Shown piece by piece: positions 11,940 to 22,329 of a stretch of DNA of 64,000 bases. The DNA lies in NCBI GenBank assembly GCA_963377175.1, contig CAUJNA010003297.1, positions 400,691 through 464,690 on the forward strand. Direction: 5' to 3'. Numbering within the stretch: the stretch's first letter is position 1; the number at the start of each line of letters is the position of its first letter. The position numbers and the translations under genes were made by a program. This stretch comes from Effrenium voratum. Taxonomy: Eukaryota; Sar; Dinophyceae; Suessiales; Symbiodiniaceae. The notes under the pieces were generated by a model, which ran no database searches, was not told the DNA's origin, and saw only the letters and a program-made list of their open reading frames with translations.

Positions 11940-14900
11940 TCAGCGGAAGGCCACCGCGTGGCAGTCCCCCAGCACCACTCGCCCAAAGCTCTGCAGCTGG
12001 GGCGCGCGGGTGGGTGCCAGGCGGTTCTGCCGGTCCTTGAACCCCAGCTGGCCCTCCTGAAACAAATGCGGATTTTGGTGCATGGCAACCAGCCACGGTT
12101 GAACAGGCATGGCCGCCCAGCCGTCTTCTGTGTGGGGGGAACAGGAGACAGGCCCGACCCTTCTTGGTTCGGGGCGCTTGGCGGGATATCGACTACAACC
12201 AAAGAGGGAAAAAGAGCTGCCGCTGAATCACTGGAGCGTGAGATGTCAGATCTGCTGTTGACCTGGACATGGCCGAACCTGTACTGCTTAATCTGGAGGC
12301 AGGCACAAAAATTGTTTCTTCTTCAAACATTGCAGTCAAAGAGGGCCCAACTTGAGATATGCGTATTCTTTTTCGCACCGATCCCCTTATCGGAGGAACC
12401 CTGGCGAAACAATTCGGCTCCTCATTCTTGCCCCAGACCCACCAATCCTCTGCTGTCTTGGCTGCGGAGAAGTCGCCACCCAAAGCTAAGTGCTCCACCT
12501 GACCACCGTGATCATTGCGCGAAAACGACTGAAAGCAAATAAACCAAACACAGAAAGTATTGATATGCTCATAAAGGAGTAAACTCATCAACCAAGATTT
12601 CTCCGATTTACGCCCACCCACCCCCCACCTACCCTCCCACCCACCCCCCACCTACCCTCCCACCCACCCCCCACCTACCCTCCCACCCACCCACGTCTCT
12701 AAATTTGAACCTCTCGCCAAGCGCAATCACATGCCGTCAGACCTCTCGCCTGGTCCAGATCCAAGGGCCGGGGCTTCAGCACGTTGGCTTCGCCGCCGAA
12801 TCCCAGGCGCCCCAGGCTGCCGCGGCCCCAGAGAAAAACTTGCCGCCTGGCAGCGACGGGGCTGGGTGGTTCTGGGTGACTGGATCCTTGTTTCCAACCC
12901 AAGCCTTTTGAATACCCTAACTCCGTGCTTGCCATAGGTGGGCGTGCTCAAAAGGCTTGGGGTAGAGCCAACTTCTTGCCTGGACATGTTTCGAACAAGG
13001 TCCTGCTGGATTCCCTGAGGGCACCCTGGATGGGTGCATGGCCTGGTGGATCCAACAGCCTAGGGTCCGATCCAAGTTTGACAACGCTTGCTGAATCTAA
13101 GAAGCCCTCTTCAAGAGACATCCGAACAAATGCTGGGGTCTCCCGGTCTTACCAGCTGGAAACTGTGGGTCCCGGGGTGCTTGCAGCCGAATTCCCCGAC
13201 GCCTTGGCCCGCAAATGGCCCCACAATGCACGGCGCCGGAGGCTATGCAGTGCACCGGCTCTGGCAGGTCGATCCTGCCGGGAAGGTACTGGATCCCAAA
13301 TATATAGAACACATGTAGAGCATCTTAGAATCTTTGTAGACTTGGGACCCGGAGATAAATATGCGTAGAACAAGTGTTGAGGTAAAACTTGTAATTGGAG
13401 CACAACCCTTCGTGATGCTGATCTGGACGATCCGCAAGAGATCATCACTTTGAAGGGACTTCTTCACGGAAAGTTGCCCCAACAAGCCCTATTTTCCACA
13501 ACCATGGCCCCGAATGGGTTACATGTTGGGAATGAAGCATCATGAATTGTCCACCAGGGGTCTTCTGCAGCTCTACTGTGGTCTACTAGGGGCCTCTCTC
13601 TCCTTCTATCTATCTACCTGCCTACCCATCTATCTGATACTATGTACCTGTCTATCTGTCTTTTTGTTGTCCTCTTCTGTACACTGTACAGCGCGTCCAG
13701 CGAGGGTCGGCTTGCCGTTATGTTTTCTCACGCTCCAAATTTGAACCGGTATTCCACACACACTCACCCCGTAGCCGCGTTGGCTGCGCAGCCAGAAAAG
13801 GGTGCGTGGAAAAAAAACTCCTCAAGCGCGCGCATAGCCTACAGTCTCTTTCAGAGTCTCTGTGGCTACATCCCTACTGTCTAATGACCAACCGCACAAA
13901 CTTGTCATTGTTGAACAAATTGATGATTTTTGATGGGCTCTCGCCCCCCTGCGCGATCCACTTTTCCCAAAAGGAGGTGCGGAGCAGCTGCAGAAACAGG
14001 CGCTTGCCCAAGGCCATGTGAGCCCCTCGAGGATATCTGCCATCTGGAACTGTCGAGTGCAACTCCTCGATAGATTGCCGGTCCTCCCCAGCCAACATGT
14101 CTTTCTCTTCAAAGAGCGTCGTGAATCTGAAACGATGCGCCTCAGCAGTGTCGGCGAACACATCTGCCAGTTTCAGGAAGCGGATCTCAGCTTTGGAATC
14201 TACCTCTTTCATCTCAGCCTCCTCACTTGTATTGTTCGAGCCATGGACGGAACGACCTGCATCTCCAAAGCTCATGCTGACAGTAGAGAAACAACCACAT
14301 TCTTTCCAAACAGCTTGGAACGCCGAGTACCATCTGTTCTTCGGCAGCACTTTCGCTCTCTCAATGGCAACGTCCGCTTCAATGGGTGCTTCGTTCCTGT
14401 CATTTCCACGGCCTTCCGTAAAGCCAGATGCTCCACTTGACCATTCTTCCGGATTCGTGTACTTCACATCCAGAGTGTTATCAGCATTCACATGGACCAC
14501 TTCAGCATCATACCATTGATTCCTGCGCAATCCCAAATGGCAACCACCAGAGAAGGTGTTGAAGCGCAAATCCTGTTGAGAAGCTCTTTCCAGGTATTCC
14601 GCATCAAGCTGAGGTGAAACAGCTCCCTGTGGTACGGCCCAATCTCCGCAGCGACAGGAACTCCAAATGAAGGTATCCCCTCCTCGCAGAACTCGAACTC
14701 TGTCGCCAGCTTGGAGGTGCTTGCGCCCCTCTTCGTGGTCCACTTCCAAGGTGCTAAACAAGACCTTGTCACATGACTTGGATGCACGCAAGAAAGGTCC
14801 AAAGCGTTTTTCAAAATCCTCACTATTGTTGCTTTGAACGCGGGGGATGTTGACCGCGAGCTGTCTTGGCTTCGCACCTTGTCCAATGTCCTCTTGTCCC

Positions 14901-17900
14901 AAGGGCAAGCGGGTTCGTAAGATCTCCCGGCTGCGTGGATCTTGGGCAAAGGTCACCAAAGATAGCAGTGAGTTGGCCACAAAGCCACGATACACTCTGG
15001 CCCTGGCCTGAGAATCAATGGTGCCTTGCATTTCACAACTTCCAACGAGCAAAAACCGGCCATCCCGCAGGAGAAAAATGCCTTGGAGTTGGCGCGCCCA
15101 GAAGCTGCAATTGAACCAAGCTGCGTTCAGAGACAAAATCGCCAAGACATCATCCGGTAGCTTGGGTGCCGCAAGACTCCCACGATACCCGGGCACTGCC
15201 TCTAATTCGAACGATTCCACTGGCACTTCCCTGGCTTGGGGCTGGTAGCCATCTGCATGAGGAGCTGAGCCAAATTGAGCATCCGACTGTTCGACTCGTG
15301 GCCAGTCAAAAAGCTCTCCTTGAAGACAGTCCCACCACAAGCAGTCCAAGTCGAAAGGCTCAATGGAACATCGGTAATCTTGACTGTCCACATCCACTGG
15401 AACGGGATCCTGGCCTTGAGGTGATGCTGTCAATGAGCAGCTGGGCTCAACATAGATGAGATGCTGGTGGTAGTCGACATAGGCGACTTGCAGTGCAGAG
15501 CCTCTTAGGCACAAGTGCCAATCACGCAGCAATTGTCGGTTAAACTCCTGGTCCAACTCGTTTCTATGTAGCCATGCATCTGGCCGGATTTGACTCAAAT
15601 AGAGCCTTGCATCAAGACATGCTTGGGATTTCTGAAAGGCCTGAGAGACCTTAGCTGCACCAAAGGCCTCATTTGCAGGCAAATAGCTGAGGACCTGCTG
15701 CAGTCGCTGGGGATTTGTCACTAGCTTAGCCATGTGTGAAAGAAATTGGGCACTGAGCCAAAGTCTTGGGCCAATCGAGTTGTGAAGCGAATGTGGGGCC
15801 TGCACGCGACGATGCGAGATGCTCAAAGGGTCAAGTTGGACAAGCCCGCATCCACCTCTCCCCCTCCCCCACCCTCAGCCTCCCGCCCCGCAAAGAACGC
15901 GCCTCACCGGGCTGTGGTGGTCGTTGAAGTCCCCCTGGCCCAGCACGCCGAAGCGGCCCCAGCCGAAGGCCCAGACTACACTCCCCAGCACCAGCGAGTG
16001 CCAGCGACCCAGCGCCACCTGATGAGAAACCTCCACTTGCTGTCCGAGGAACAAATAGAAATCTGTCCAGAACTGAGTCCCTTTCGAAAAAGGAAATAAA
16101 CTTGTTTCTTAAGCAAATGATGACTACTGGGTGTGTAGTTGCTTGCCACCCATTCCCAAGATTGCATGAAATCCCTTTACAATTTGTCTCAAAATTAGAA
16201 CACAACCACGGCTGTAAAATTGTTGATCCTTTCTGTGACACCAAACTTGGCCGTCCCCACGACTACTTTGTCACTTTTCAGGGGATTTACTTGGTATCAC
16301 GCAAACCCCGGAAACCAGATTTTCTGCAACCAAGCCTGGCGCACCGGCCCCAGCTCCAAAAGCTGCGGCTCTGGCTGTGCGGACTGACGCCTTCCAACGC
16401 CCAGCTGGCCCTGGTTGTTGGCACCCCAGAGGTACACCTGGTCGCCTGACGGCGTTGGAAGCCTCACAACTTCCAAGTGGATCATGGTACCTCGCCTTCC
16501 GCATTCATTGAACTCAGAAGGAATGAGACGGTTACACCTTGCATGTACTGGAAGTCCCAGTCTAAAAATATCGCTATTCCTTGGACTTGCCTTGTTGCTT
16601 GTCATGAAGATATGCTGGGGTTTGGACCATAACCATGAGCTAAGGCCACAAATAGCCATAAACCATGATCCCCAATTCAATCTCCTTTGGGTGTCTTCCA
16701 ATCTCCTATGGACCTTTTCAGGTTGCTTCTTATGATCCTTTGAGGCCGAAAGCTCCGAGGCGCCGCACACCGCCGCGCTGTGTCTGAACCCGGCGCTCAC
16801 GGCCTGGGCTTGGCCCACACGGACGGGCCGCAGCTGGGGCGACATCTTGGGCCCGGCGCCGATGCCGAGCTGACCCGAGGAGTGGTCCCCGCAGGCGAAG
16901 ACCTTGGCAAAAGACGGTGTGGATGTCGGGAGCATGACAGTTGGTTAATTACCCCCAAAAATGAATGACATTCATGGAAGTCCAGGAACTATGATAAAGC
17001 CAGATTGACTCTGCATGTTACGGTTGGAAACTTGTAAATCTGTATTTTAGCCATCTGCTCTCGGCCCACCTCTCCATTCTCCAGAAGCACCAGCGTGTGG
17101 TCCCCGCCACAAGCGACGTTGCGTACGGTCGAGCTGCTCGGCAAAGCGACCGGCGCCGGCTCCAGCACATCCTCAGACCAATCTGGCGGATCCTTCTCGC
17201 CACGCTGCCCGCCGCTGGGGCGCCCGCACTGGCCACGGTTGTTTCTGCCGCAAAGGAGAAGTTGGCCGCCGGAGACCAGGCCCGTGTGGTCAAAGCCGCA
17301 CGACACGGCTGACACCTCGCACCTCAGCAGCGCTGGCTCCGACGACACCTGGCCCCTTCCAAGCTGGCCGTAGTCTGCTTTGCCCATGGCGAGGGCCCCT
17401 TCTGGAGGTGTCTCACATGTCCGAGCTGGGGGATCGAACGCCTCCGGCGTCACCTTTGCCTTGGGGCGCCAGCGGCCCCGTGCCCTCGCCGTCTCAGCAA
17501 CCTGTGTCGCCTTCTCTGTCTGTTCCTTCGACAGGGCAAGGAACCTGGCGGCGACCTCCTCCGTCTTGGCGTCGCGGTCTTGGACGCTGATCTCCACCAA
17601 CTCCACCCCCGGGATGCGCTTACTCTGTGCAATGAAGCCACCCCCAGCGACCGCCACGGTCCCCAGCACGTGCAGCTTGGGATTGCTGCTCTCTAGCAAG
17701 CGACGGATCCTGGAGACGAAGGCACTGCTGAACAGCTCCATTTTGCCGATCTCATCAAAAATCAAGACTGTATCTTGGCTGCTTTGGCCAGACTCACTGA
17801 GTACACGATCAAGGATTGGCACTGTGAAGCGCTCGAACTCCTCTACCTGCACGTGGTACTTGCCTCGGACCGTCTGCGGGCCAGCCCAAGTGTCCAAAAC

Positions 17901-19232
17901 AAGGTAGGCGTTGCACATTGCTTGACACGATAAGTACTAAGTACCACTTGTCGTACCATGAGCATGTGCAACTCGCCCGGATGTATGGTCGTCGTACAGT
18001 GGATGTAAACATGTTCCAACCGAAGCTTAATTACCCCACAACATCTCACAACCAGAAAACCAACGCCTCGCAAACATCTGACCCAAACAAAAGGGAACAC
18101 ACCACAACATATCAACGAAACCTGAACAATCAACACTTCAAGCCTCACGCCTATCCTAAAAAGACAAACACAAACTCCTTAAGTATGTTAAAACAAGTAC
18201 CAACACCTGACCAACATGAAAATAAAGCAAACGCCGACAGCCAATCCAACAACACGCCGTCTTTTTGGCTTCCGTCTGGGCGCCCACCATGTGCCCGGTG
18301 CTGGGCCCCTCCACCGACGCCAGCGGCACCCGTCGGGTCCCCTCCAAAGCGCAGCAGTCGAAGCCAACGCGCCGGCCCTGCAGGCGGCGCTCCTCCATGA
18401 GGAAGCCCTCCAGACCTGAGACATTTTTCAGAACCGTGGAAAACAGTTTGGACTTGGGGGGATCTGTTCTGAGAAACTTGGAATTGGCCAAGCATGGACG
18501 ACAGACATAGGCAGACTAGAAATTGGTATAGTTGTTTGAGGGTACCCTTGTTTGGGACTTCGAAGGAGGGACACCAAAGGAAAAAAACTATTTGTGGGGT
18601 TCCTCAACTTTGAGACCTGGCCAAACATGGACACCACAATGCAAAACCTGGAAAACACGGATGCCCGGTTTCTTCCTTTTTGGGGATCATCCCAAAGTGG
18701 AGCAAAACCTGAAAAAGAGCTCTGTCGGGCTGAAGAGAGAAATATTATATTATGCGTTTGAATGATCCCCACAAGTGAGGAATCCTTGTTGGATAACGAC
18801 AAGAGAGAGCGAAGAGAAACATGCAACAACACAATGGTCAGACGGTCAAAAGGCTGAAGGGTTTTATGTAGGTGGAAGGATGAAAAGGCACGCTTCTCAA
18901 ATGACCATTGGGCAATTGGGCTTGTGCAAGCACTAGGGACCCTTCCTCCCTTTTGGAGTGAAGGAGCCACTGGAGGGTAAATCCTGCAAACAGGCAACCA
19001 GACTGGTAGGATACAACCACATCCTAGCTCGGCCATGGCTGTGCAGCCCGAGTAGCGCTCGGAGCGGCCTGCCAAACGCTTGTAGACCTGCAACTGAAAC
19101 GACGGAAGGTCAGCAAACAGGAAGGAAACTGACGACACCATACACGAGGCTCTGAATCCAGGGAGCGTTCCAGCACAGCGTGGTCTTGCCCGTCCCCGGC
19201 GGCCCAGTCACCAGCAACCGCAAAGGCGCCAT
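11940..19232 (-). CDS. THEP1-type NTPase fused to a seven-bladed RCC1 propeller, 11 exons
   Basis: Exons: 19232-19167, 19087-19048, 18415-18284, 17863-17070, 16902-16764, 16445-16336, 16018-15903, 13274-13203, 12846-12711, 12498-12421, 12056-11940. They total 1800 nt and stay in frame, giving 599 residues. The N terminus matches THEP1/NTPCR nucleoside-triphosphatases: Walker A GPPGTGKT at 10-17, GFLMEERRLQGRRVGFD, MVGKYHV, and Walker B LIFDEIGKMEL near 112-123. From about residue 239 come exactly seven RCC1 blades, whose cores include MGKADYGQLG, CGRNNRGQCG, CGDHSSGQLG, WGANNQGQLG, FGWGRFGVLG, WGRGSLGRLG and WGKNEEGQLG. Blades 6 and 7 lie beyond the 2.6 kb intron 7, which holds another gene. 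Ten introns: seven GC, two GT, one GA donor. The start ATG is the one immediately before the P-loop. THEP1 hydrolyses NTPs; RCC1 propellers bind chromatin, small GTPases or other proteins. I do not know the role of the fusion. Confidence 0.88.
12600..12695. repeat. C-rich tandem repeat in intron 9 of the THEP1-RCC1 gene
   Basis: About three copies of a roughly 30 bp unit built from CCCACC, CCCCCA and CCTACCCT lie just upstream (in plus coordinates) of the exon ending at 12711. The G-rich strand is the transcribed RNA strand of the host gene, so a G-quadruplex in the pre-mRNA is conceivable. Confidence 0.8.
13874..15733 (-). CDS. Intronless protein with F-box-like N terminus and Tudor/SH3-like segment, nested in an intron
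   Basis: One uninterrupted frame of 619 codons lies wholly inside intron 7 of the THEP1-RCC1 gene, on the same strand. I chose the ATG at 15733 (MAKLVTNPQRLQQVL); the frame is open 31 codons further upstream, but a possible spliced-leader relic ends 20 bp before this ATG. Residues 5-45 resemble an F-box (VLSYLPANEAFGAAKVSQAF), the motif that links substrates to SCF ubiquitin ligases. The match is weak. Near the middle, AGDRVRVLRGG and, about 65 residues on, WYDAEVVHVNADNTLDVKY look like parts of a Tudor/SH3-like barrel. A tryptophan-rich N-terminal third (LDCLWWDCLQGELFDW) and a C-terminal helix-rich part (ALGKRLFLQLLRTSFWEKW) are not recognised. Lack of introns among intron-rich neighbours suggests a retroposed gene. 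No poly(A) tract follows the stop. Confidence 0.75.
   Translation of the reverse strand: MAKLVTNPQRLQQVLSYLPANEAFGAAKVSQAFQKSQACLDARLYLSQIRPDAWLHRNELDQEFNRQLLRDWHLCLRGSALQVAYVDYHQHLIYVEPSCSLTASPQGQDPVPVDVDSQDYRCSIEPFDLDCLWWDCLQGELFDWPRVEQSDAQFGSAPHADGYQPQAREVPVESFELEAVPGYRGSLAAPKLPDDVLAILSLNAAWFNCSFWARQLQGIFLLRDGRFLLVGSCEMQGTIDSQARARVYRGFVANSLLSLVTFAQDPRSREILRTRLPLGQEDIGQGAKPRQLAVNIPRVQSNNSEDFEKRFGPFLRASKSCDKVLFSTLEVDHEEGRKHLQAGDRVRVLRGGDTFIWSSCRCGDWAVPQGAVSPQLDAEYLERASQQDLRFNTFSGGCHLGLRRNQWYDAEVVHVNADNTLDVKYTNPEEWSSGASGFTEGRGNDRNEAPIEADVAIERAKVLPKNRWYSAFQAVWKECGCFSTVSMSFGDAGRSVHGSNNTSEEAEMKEVDSKAEIRFLKLADVFADTAEAHRFRFTTLFEEKDMLAGEDRQSIEELHSTVPDGRYPRGAHMALGKRLFLQLLRTSFWEKWIAQGGESPSKIINLFNNDKFVRLVIRQ
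15753..15777 (-). other. Possible relict dinoflagellate spliced-leader sequences
   Basis: Reading the minus strand toward the ATG, the sequence holds ATTGGCCCAAG followed at once by ACTTTGGCTCAG, then 20 bp of leader and the ATG at 15733. The dinoflagellate spliced leader ends in CATTTTGGCTCAAG. The nearer copy shares TTTGGCTCA exactly, and the further copy matches TTGGCTCAAG at 9 of 10 bases. Tandem relics like this are known from dinoflagellate genes that were copied back from mature mRNA. A nine-base match can occur by chance, so the call rests on its position before an intronless nested gene. Confidence 0.5.
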
Positions 19233-20050
19233 CGAGCGACAGGTGACAAGAAATGAACCCCGTGGATTCCCAAGCGTTTCAAGTAAGCGCCGTCAAAGGC
19301 TTTGGCAAGCTCTACTCGACATGTGCTTCCCACGTCTAAGGCCAAACGTACATTGCAAAGTCCCCCCCACTTTCCATCTCAGACTGTGGATACAGGTATC
19401 CGATAAGCTCATTGCAGTTGCTGGCCGAGATGTATAATGGAATGCTGCGTGCTCTCACTAGAAGCACCACTTGTTCTGGCTGCAAAACACAAAACATACG
19501 CACTGTGTTTTGAAACATTGTGCTGGTGACACAAGATCAGAATCTGCAACTGCCTGTTGCTGTCTGGTCGACCGCATCCTGACTGCCCGTTTGAGTATGC
19601 ACAGCTGCATCCCAGTATTTTGACAGCTCTGCAGGAAGGCACAGGGGTTCACCAGCTGTCTTGTCAACTCGTGCACAAACGCTGCCTGCACTTGCCTTAA
19701 CAAGTGCAAAGGCACATTGATGGTTGCTGCTTGGACAATATCAATTCAAACAAGTCGGACAGCTATCAAAGCAGGCTGCAATACAAGACTTGATAATCGA
19801 GGTCTACCACGGAAGCTACCTAGAACACACGAGGGATGGTAACGGCACCTAGAGGGTTGGGGTTCGGACCCCCGACTGCACATAGGAGGGGTTCCATACA
19901 ATAGATCTCAACTGCACGGGACCCGCTAAGGTGGGGTTCTCAAGATAGGGATCCCCTAGAATGATTAGTCGGTTTCGCTTTAAATACCACCGAGACGTTC
20001 CACCATTCAGAAACTCCTGCGTCTCTGCACTTGCCGCGACCATCGATCAC

Positions 20051-20664
20051 CCACAGGCTCCTGGATGAGCCACGGAGGCAACCCCCGGCCCTCTAGCAGG
20101 TGCTGCCACGCGCACTTCGCCGCCAGGTAGTCCTGCCTCAGACGCGAAGTGAGACGGGGAGCAAGTGCAGTGTGTTCCTTTGGAAGAATGGGTGCGTTTA
20201 CCACTGTGGAAAATCCCGAGCCGCGGCTTGCAATAATTGGGCAATCCACCCATGTGCCTGTGAGAAAGTCAATAGTTGGGCTCATGGCATCATCCAGCTA
20301 CTTGTCCCCAGCCCAATCTGGACTAAGCTACATTTGAGTTTGCATGAAAAAGGGCAAAGTCGGAATTGATGCAATCTCACTTGCATGCAATGTGCTACCG
20401 TCTGCGTGAGCAAGGCTTAGACTTTAATCCATTATCAGTGAAAGGTGGAGTGGCTATGTAGTTCTTTTGTAGTTGCGTTTTCCCTTTTGGACCGAGGGCT
20501 CTCAACTGCTTCATTTGTGCATCAATGACACAAGGACCCAGCTGAACGCTCAACCCTGGGGGGGACATTAGCTGCGTTTGGGAGAGAAAGCGTCCAAACC
20601 TTCGGTCCACTTGAGCCTCCGGCATTGACGGGTACCGAAAGCGGAGGCCGCCGTCCAGGTAATC
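20051..20664 (-). CDS. Two exons of an unrecognised protein
   Basis: After GGGAG the minus strand is open from 20664 and reads DYLDGGLRFRYPSMPEAQ and onward through a QTQLMSPPGLSVQLGP segment, with a stop at 20395. After GGCAG, 20132-20051 reads DYLAAKCAWQHLLEGRG and LPPWLIQEP, then a possible GT donor. Both pieces begin with DYL after AG|GA, so they may be diverged copies of one repeat. No family recognised. The donor of the first exon is not fixed, and the frame may instead run on to its stop. Confidence 0.4.
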
Positions 20665-21447
20665 CTCCCACGCACCATGTCCAACTGAACTGTAACAGCC
20701 TCCAAGTTCTCAGCTGTCGCCGCCGCAATAGATTCCCACCTTTCCCCTCAAGTGATGTACAAGTCCCGGTACAGAAGCAAAAAGAAGTTAGAATGGTCCA
20801 GCACAGAAAACCGATTCATGGTCTGGATAGGATAATGACAATTGCCTGGTTGGAACTCAACGCGGACGCCTTCCATGTTCCAGCAACAGCGTAGCTGGGC
20901 ATGCCTTAAGAGAGAGTTCCTTGGATGAGCGAATGTGTGTTGTTTGTTCAAGTCTCGCACAAATCCAATCCAAAAAATGACATTTCTCCGATCGCCCCAA
21001 ACGGTCAGCGGCCAGCTTGCAAAAACGACTCTCCAGGTATCCAAACTTACAACTGGGGTCTCATCGGTTGCATGGCAAGGTTCGGTTTGGGATCTGTACA
21101 GGTGCCCTAGCTGGAGGAAGAAAACGTGCACCGGCGACGTGATGTGACATCGGCAAGACCCTCAGGGTAGCCATGCAGTTGTATTGAGACGCTCTCAGTG
21201 TCAACATCATTGCTGAAGGCCAGGTAGAGGCACGCTGTAGCCAACGCGCAAGGCCAAACACCCCGAAGCAACCTCACAGCACATGTGAGCACAGTAGACC
21301 ACCTGAACCATAGGCAGCAAATCTGGTGTTGATTTTGAACAAGCACGTGGCTTGTCCAAAACTGATGCTTTTGTCTTCTTTCAAAGAGGCCCAAAAAAAG
21401 GCCAAATTGCTGATTGAACAGCATTGCCACCGTGACTCTCCAAAGAC

Positions 21448-22270
21448 TTGCAAGGAGCACCCAGTTCGCCCAGCCTCCAGCAACAGGATCTGTCCTCCGT
21501 GAGCCGTCCTGGCGACACGTCCATTCGTCGGGCCGCCGCAAACTCTGATAGTGAACCAATCGAATCACAGAATCATCCTTGAGGCCTGCAGCCATTTGGG
21601 CTTCAACATCAATGGTCTCCAACATTCTCCAACGTCGTTGTCCGCAAATGATTGCCAGAACACGCACGCACAAACAAACACCAAACACACAAACACACAA
21701 GCACACAAACAAACACACAAACACACAAAGAAAGAAACAAACAAACAAACAATCAATCAAACAGACAGACTGACAAACAAACAGACAAACAAACAAACAA
21801 ACAAACAAGCAATCAAACAAACAAACAATCAAACAAGCAGACAGACTGACAAACAAACAGACAAACAAACAAACAAACAAGCAATCAAGCAAGCAAACAA
21901 ACAACAAACAACAGCACAAGATTCATTATACATTATACACATGAATTCAGACCGGTCATGTACAGTGAAGTTCACCTCGCCAGCGTCCCAGTGTCCCAAA
22001 CCCGCTGCTGCAAGTGATCTGTCCGAGGCAGATCTGCTAAATTTATCTCATCAGCAATGGTCCTTCTGCCAAATTCCTTGTTTGGGCGGCCACATGAAAC
22101 ATGGACAAGTCTTCTTTTGCAAGGAGCAACTCCATGTCGAGTGCGGCAGCAGTGCAAACAAACTCTGAGTGCCGAGTGCCGACGAAGGTCCGGCCTGACC
22201 AACTTTTCCAACAGCTCCGTCAGCTCCTTGGGGCTGGAGCCAATGAAGGCTGCCAGCCTCAGACCGAGGG
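21448..22270 (-). CDS. Two linked exons, function unclear
   Basis: Exon 22270 (5' edge uncertain) to 22195 encodes LRLAAFIGSSPKELTELLEK and ends in AG|GC, phase 2. Exon 21508-21448 starts AG|G and continues in phase as TAHGGQILLLEAGRTGCSLQ, followed by GT. The short string AHGGQIL recalls the C-terminal part of class III nucleotidyl cyclases, but the expected upstream metal-binding and transition-state motifs were not found, so I do not assign that function. A tetranucleotide array lies in plus coordinates 21670-21910, between the two exons. Confidence 0.35.
21665..21915. repeat. CAAA/CAGA/CAAG tetranucleotide array
   Basis: About 250 bp of four-base units (mainly CAAA, with CAGA, CAAG, CAAT and CACA variants) occur on the plus strand. 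Longer blocks are duplicated: the block around ACAGACAGACTGACAAACAA recurs about 75 bp later. The same motif family as the HSP70 intron 2 repeat. Confidence 0.9.
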
Positions 22271-22329
22271 AGCCACGCGAACTCGTAGGGTCCCAAGGGT
22301 GGTCAATCACCGATGTAGCCCGTCAGTGA

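Noticed and set aside
11832..12542. A 236-codon open frame on the plus strand
   Set aside because: It is the complement of RCC1 exons 10-11 and their intron; the minus reading shows conserved propeller motifs, the plus reading shows none.
15870..15902. RCC1 gene ending at the TGA just after exon 7
   Set aside because: It would leave five blades; joining to 13274 in phase restores a complete blade and leads to exactly seven. Still listed as the main alternative.
16738..16902. Extending RCC1 exon 5 to a GA donor at 16737
   Set aside because: That would put the next exon out of frame; the GC donor at 16763 joins in phase and gives the normal blade spacing.
20608..20625. GGCTCAAG string resembling the spliced-leader end
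   Set aside because: It lies inside the open exon reading MPEAQVDRR, so codon content explains it.
21448..21508. Class III nucleotidyl cyclase, from AHGGQIL
   Set aside because: The string alone is too short, and the catalytic aspartates and the upstream VN-AR region were not found.
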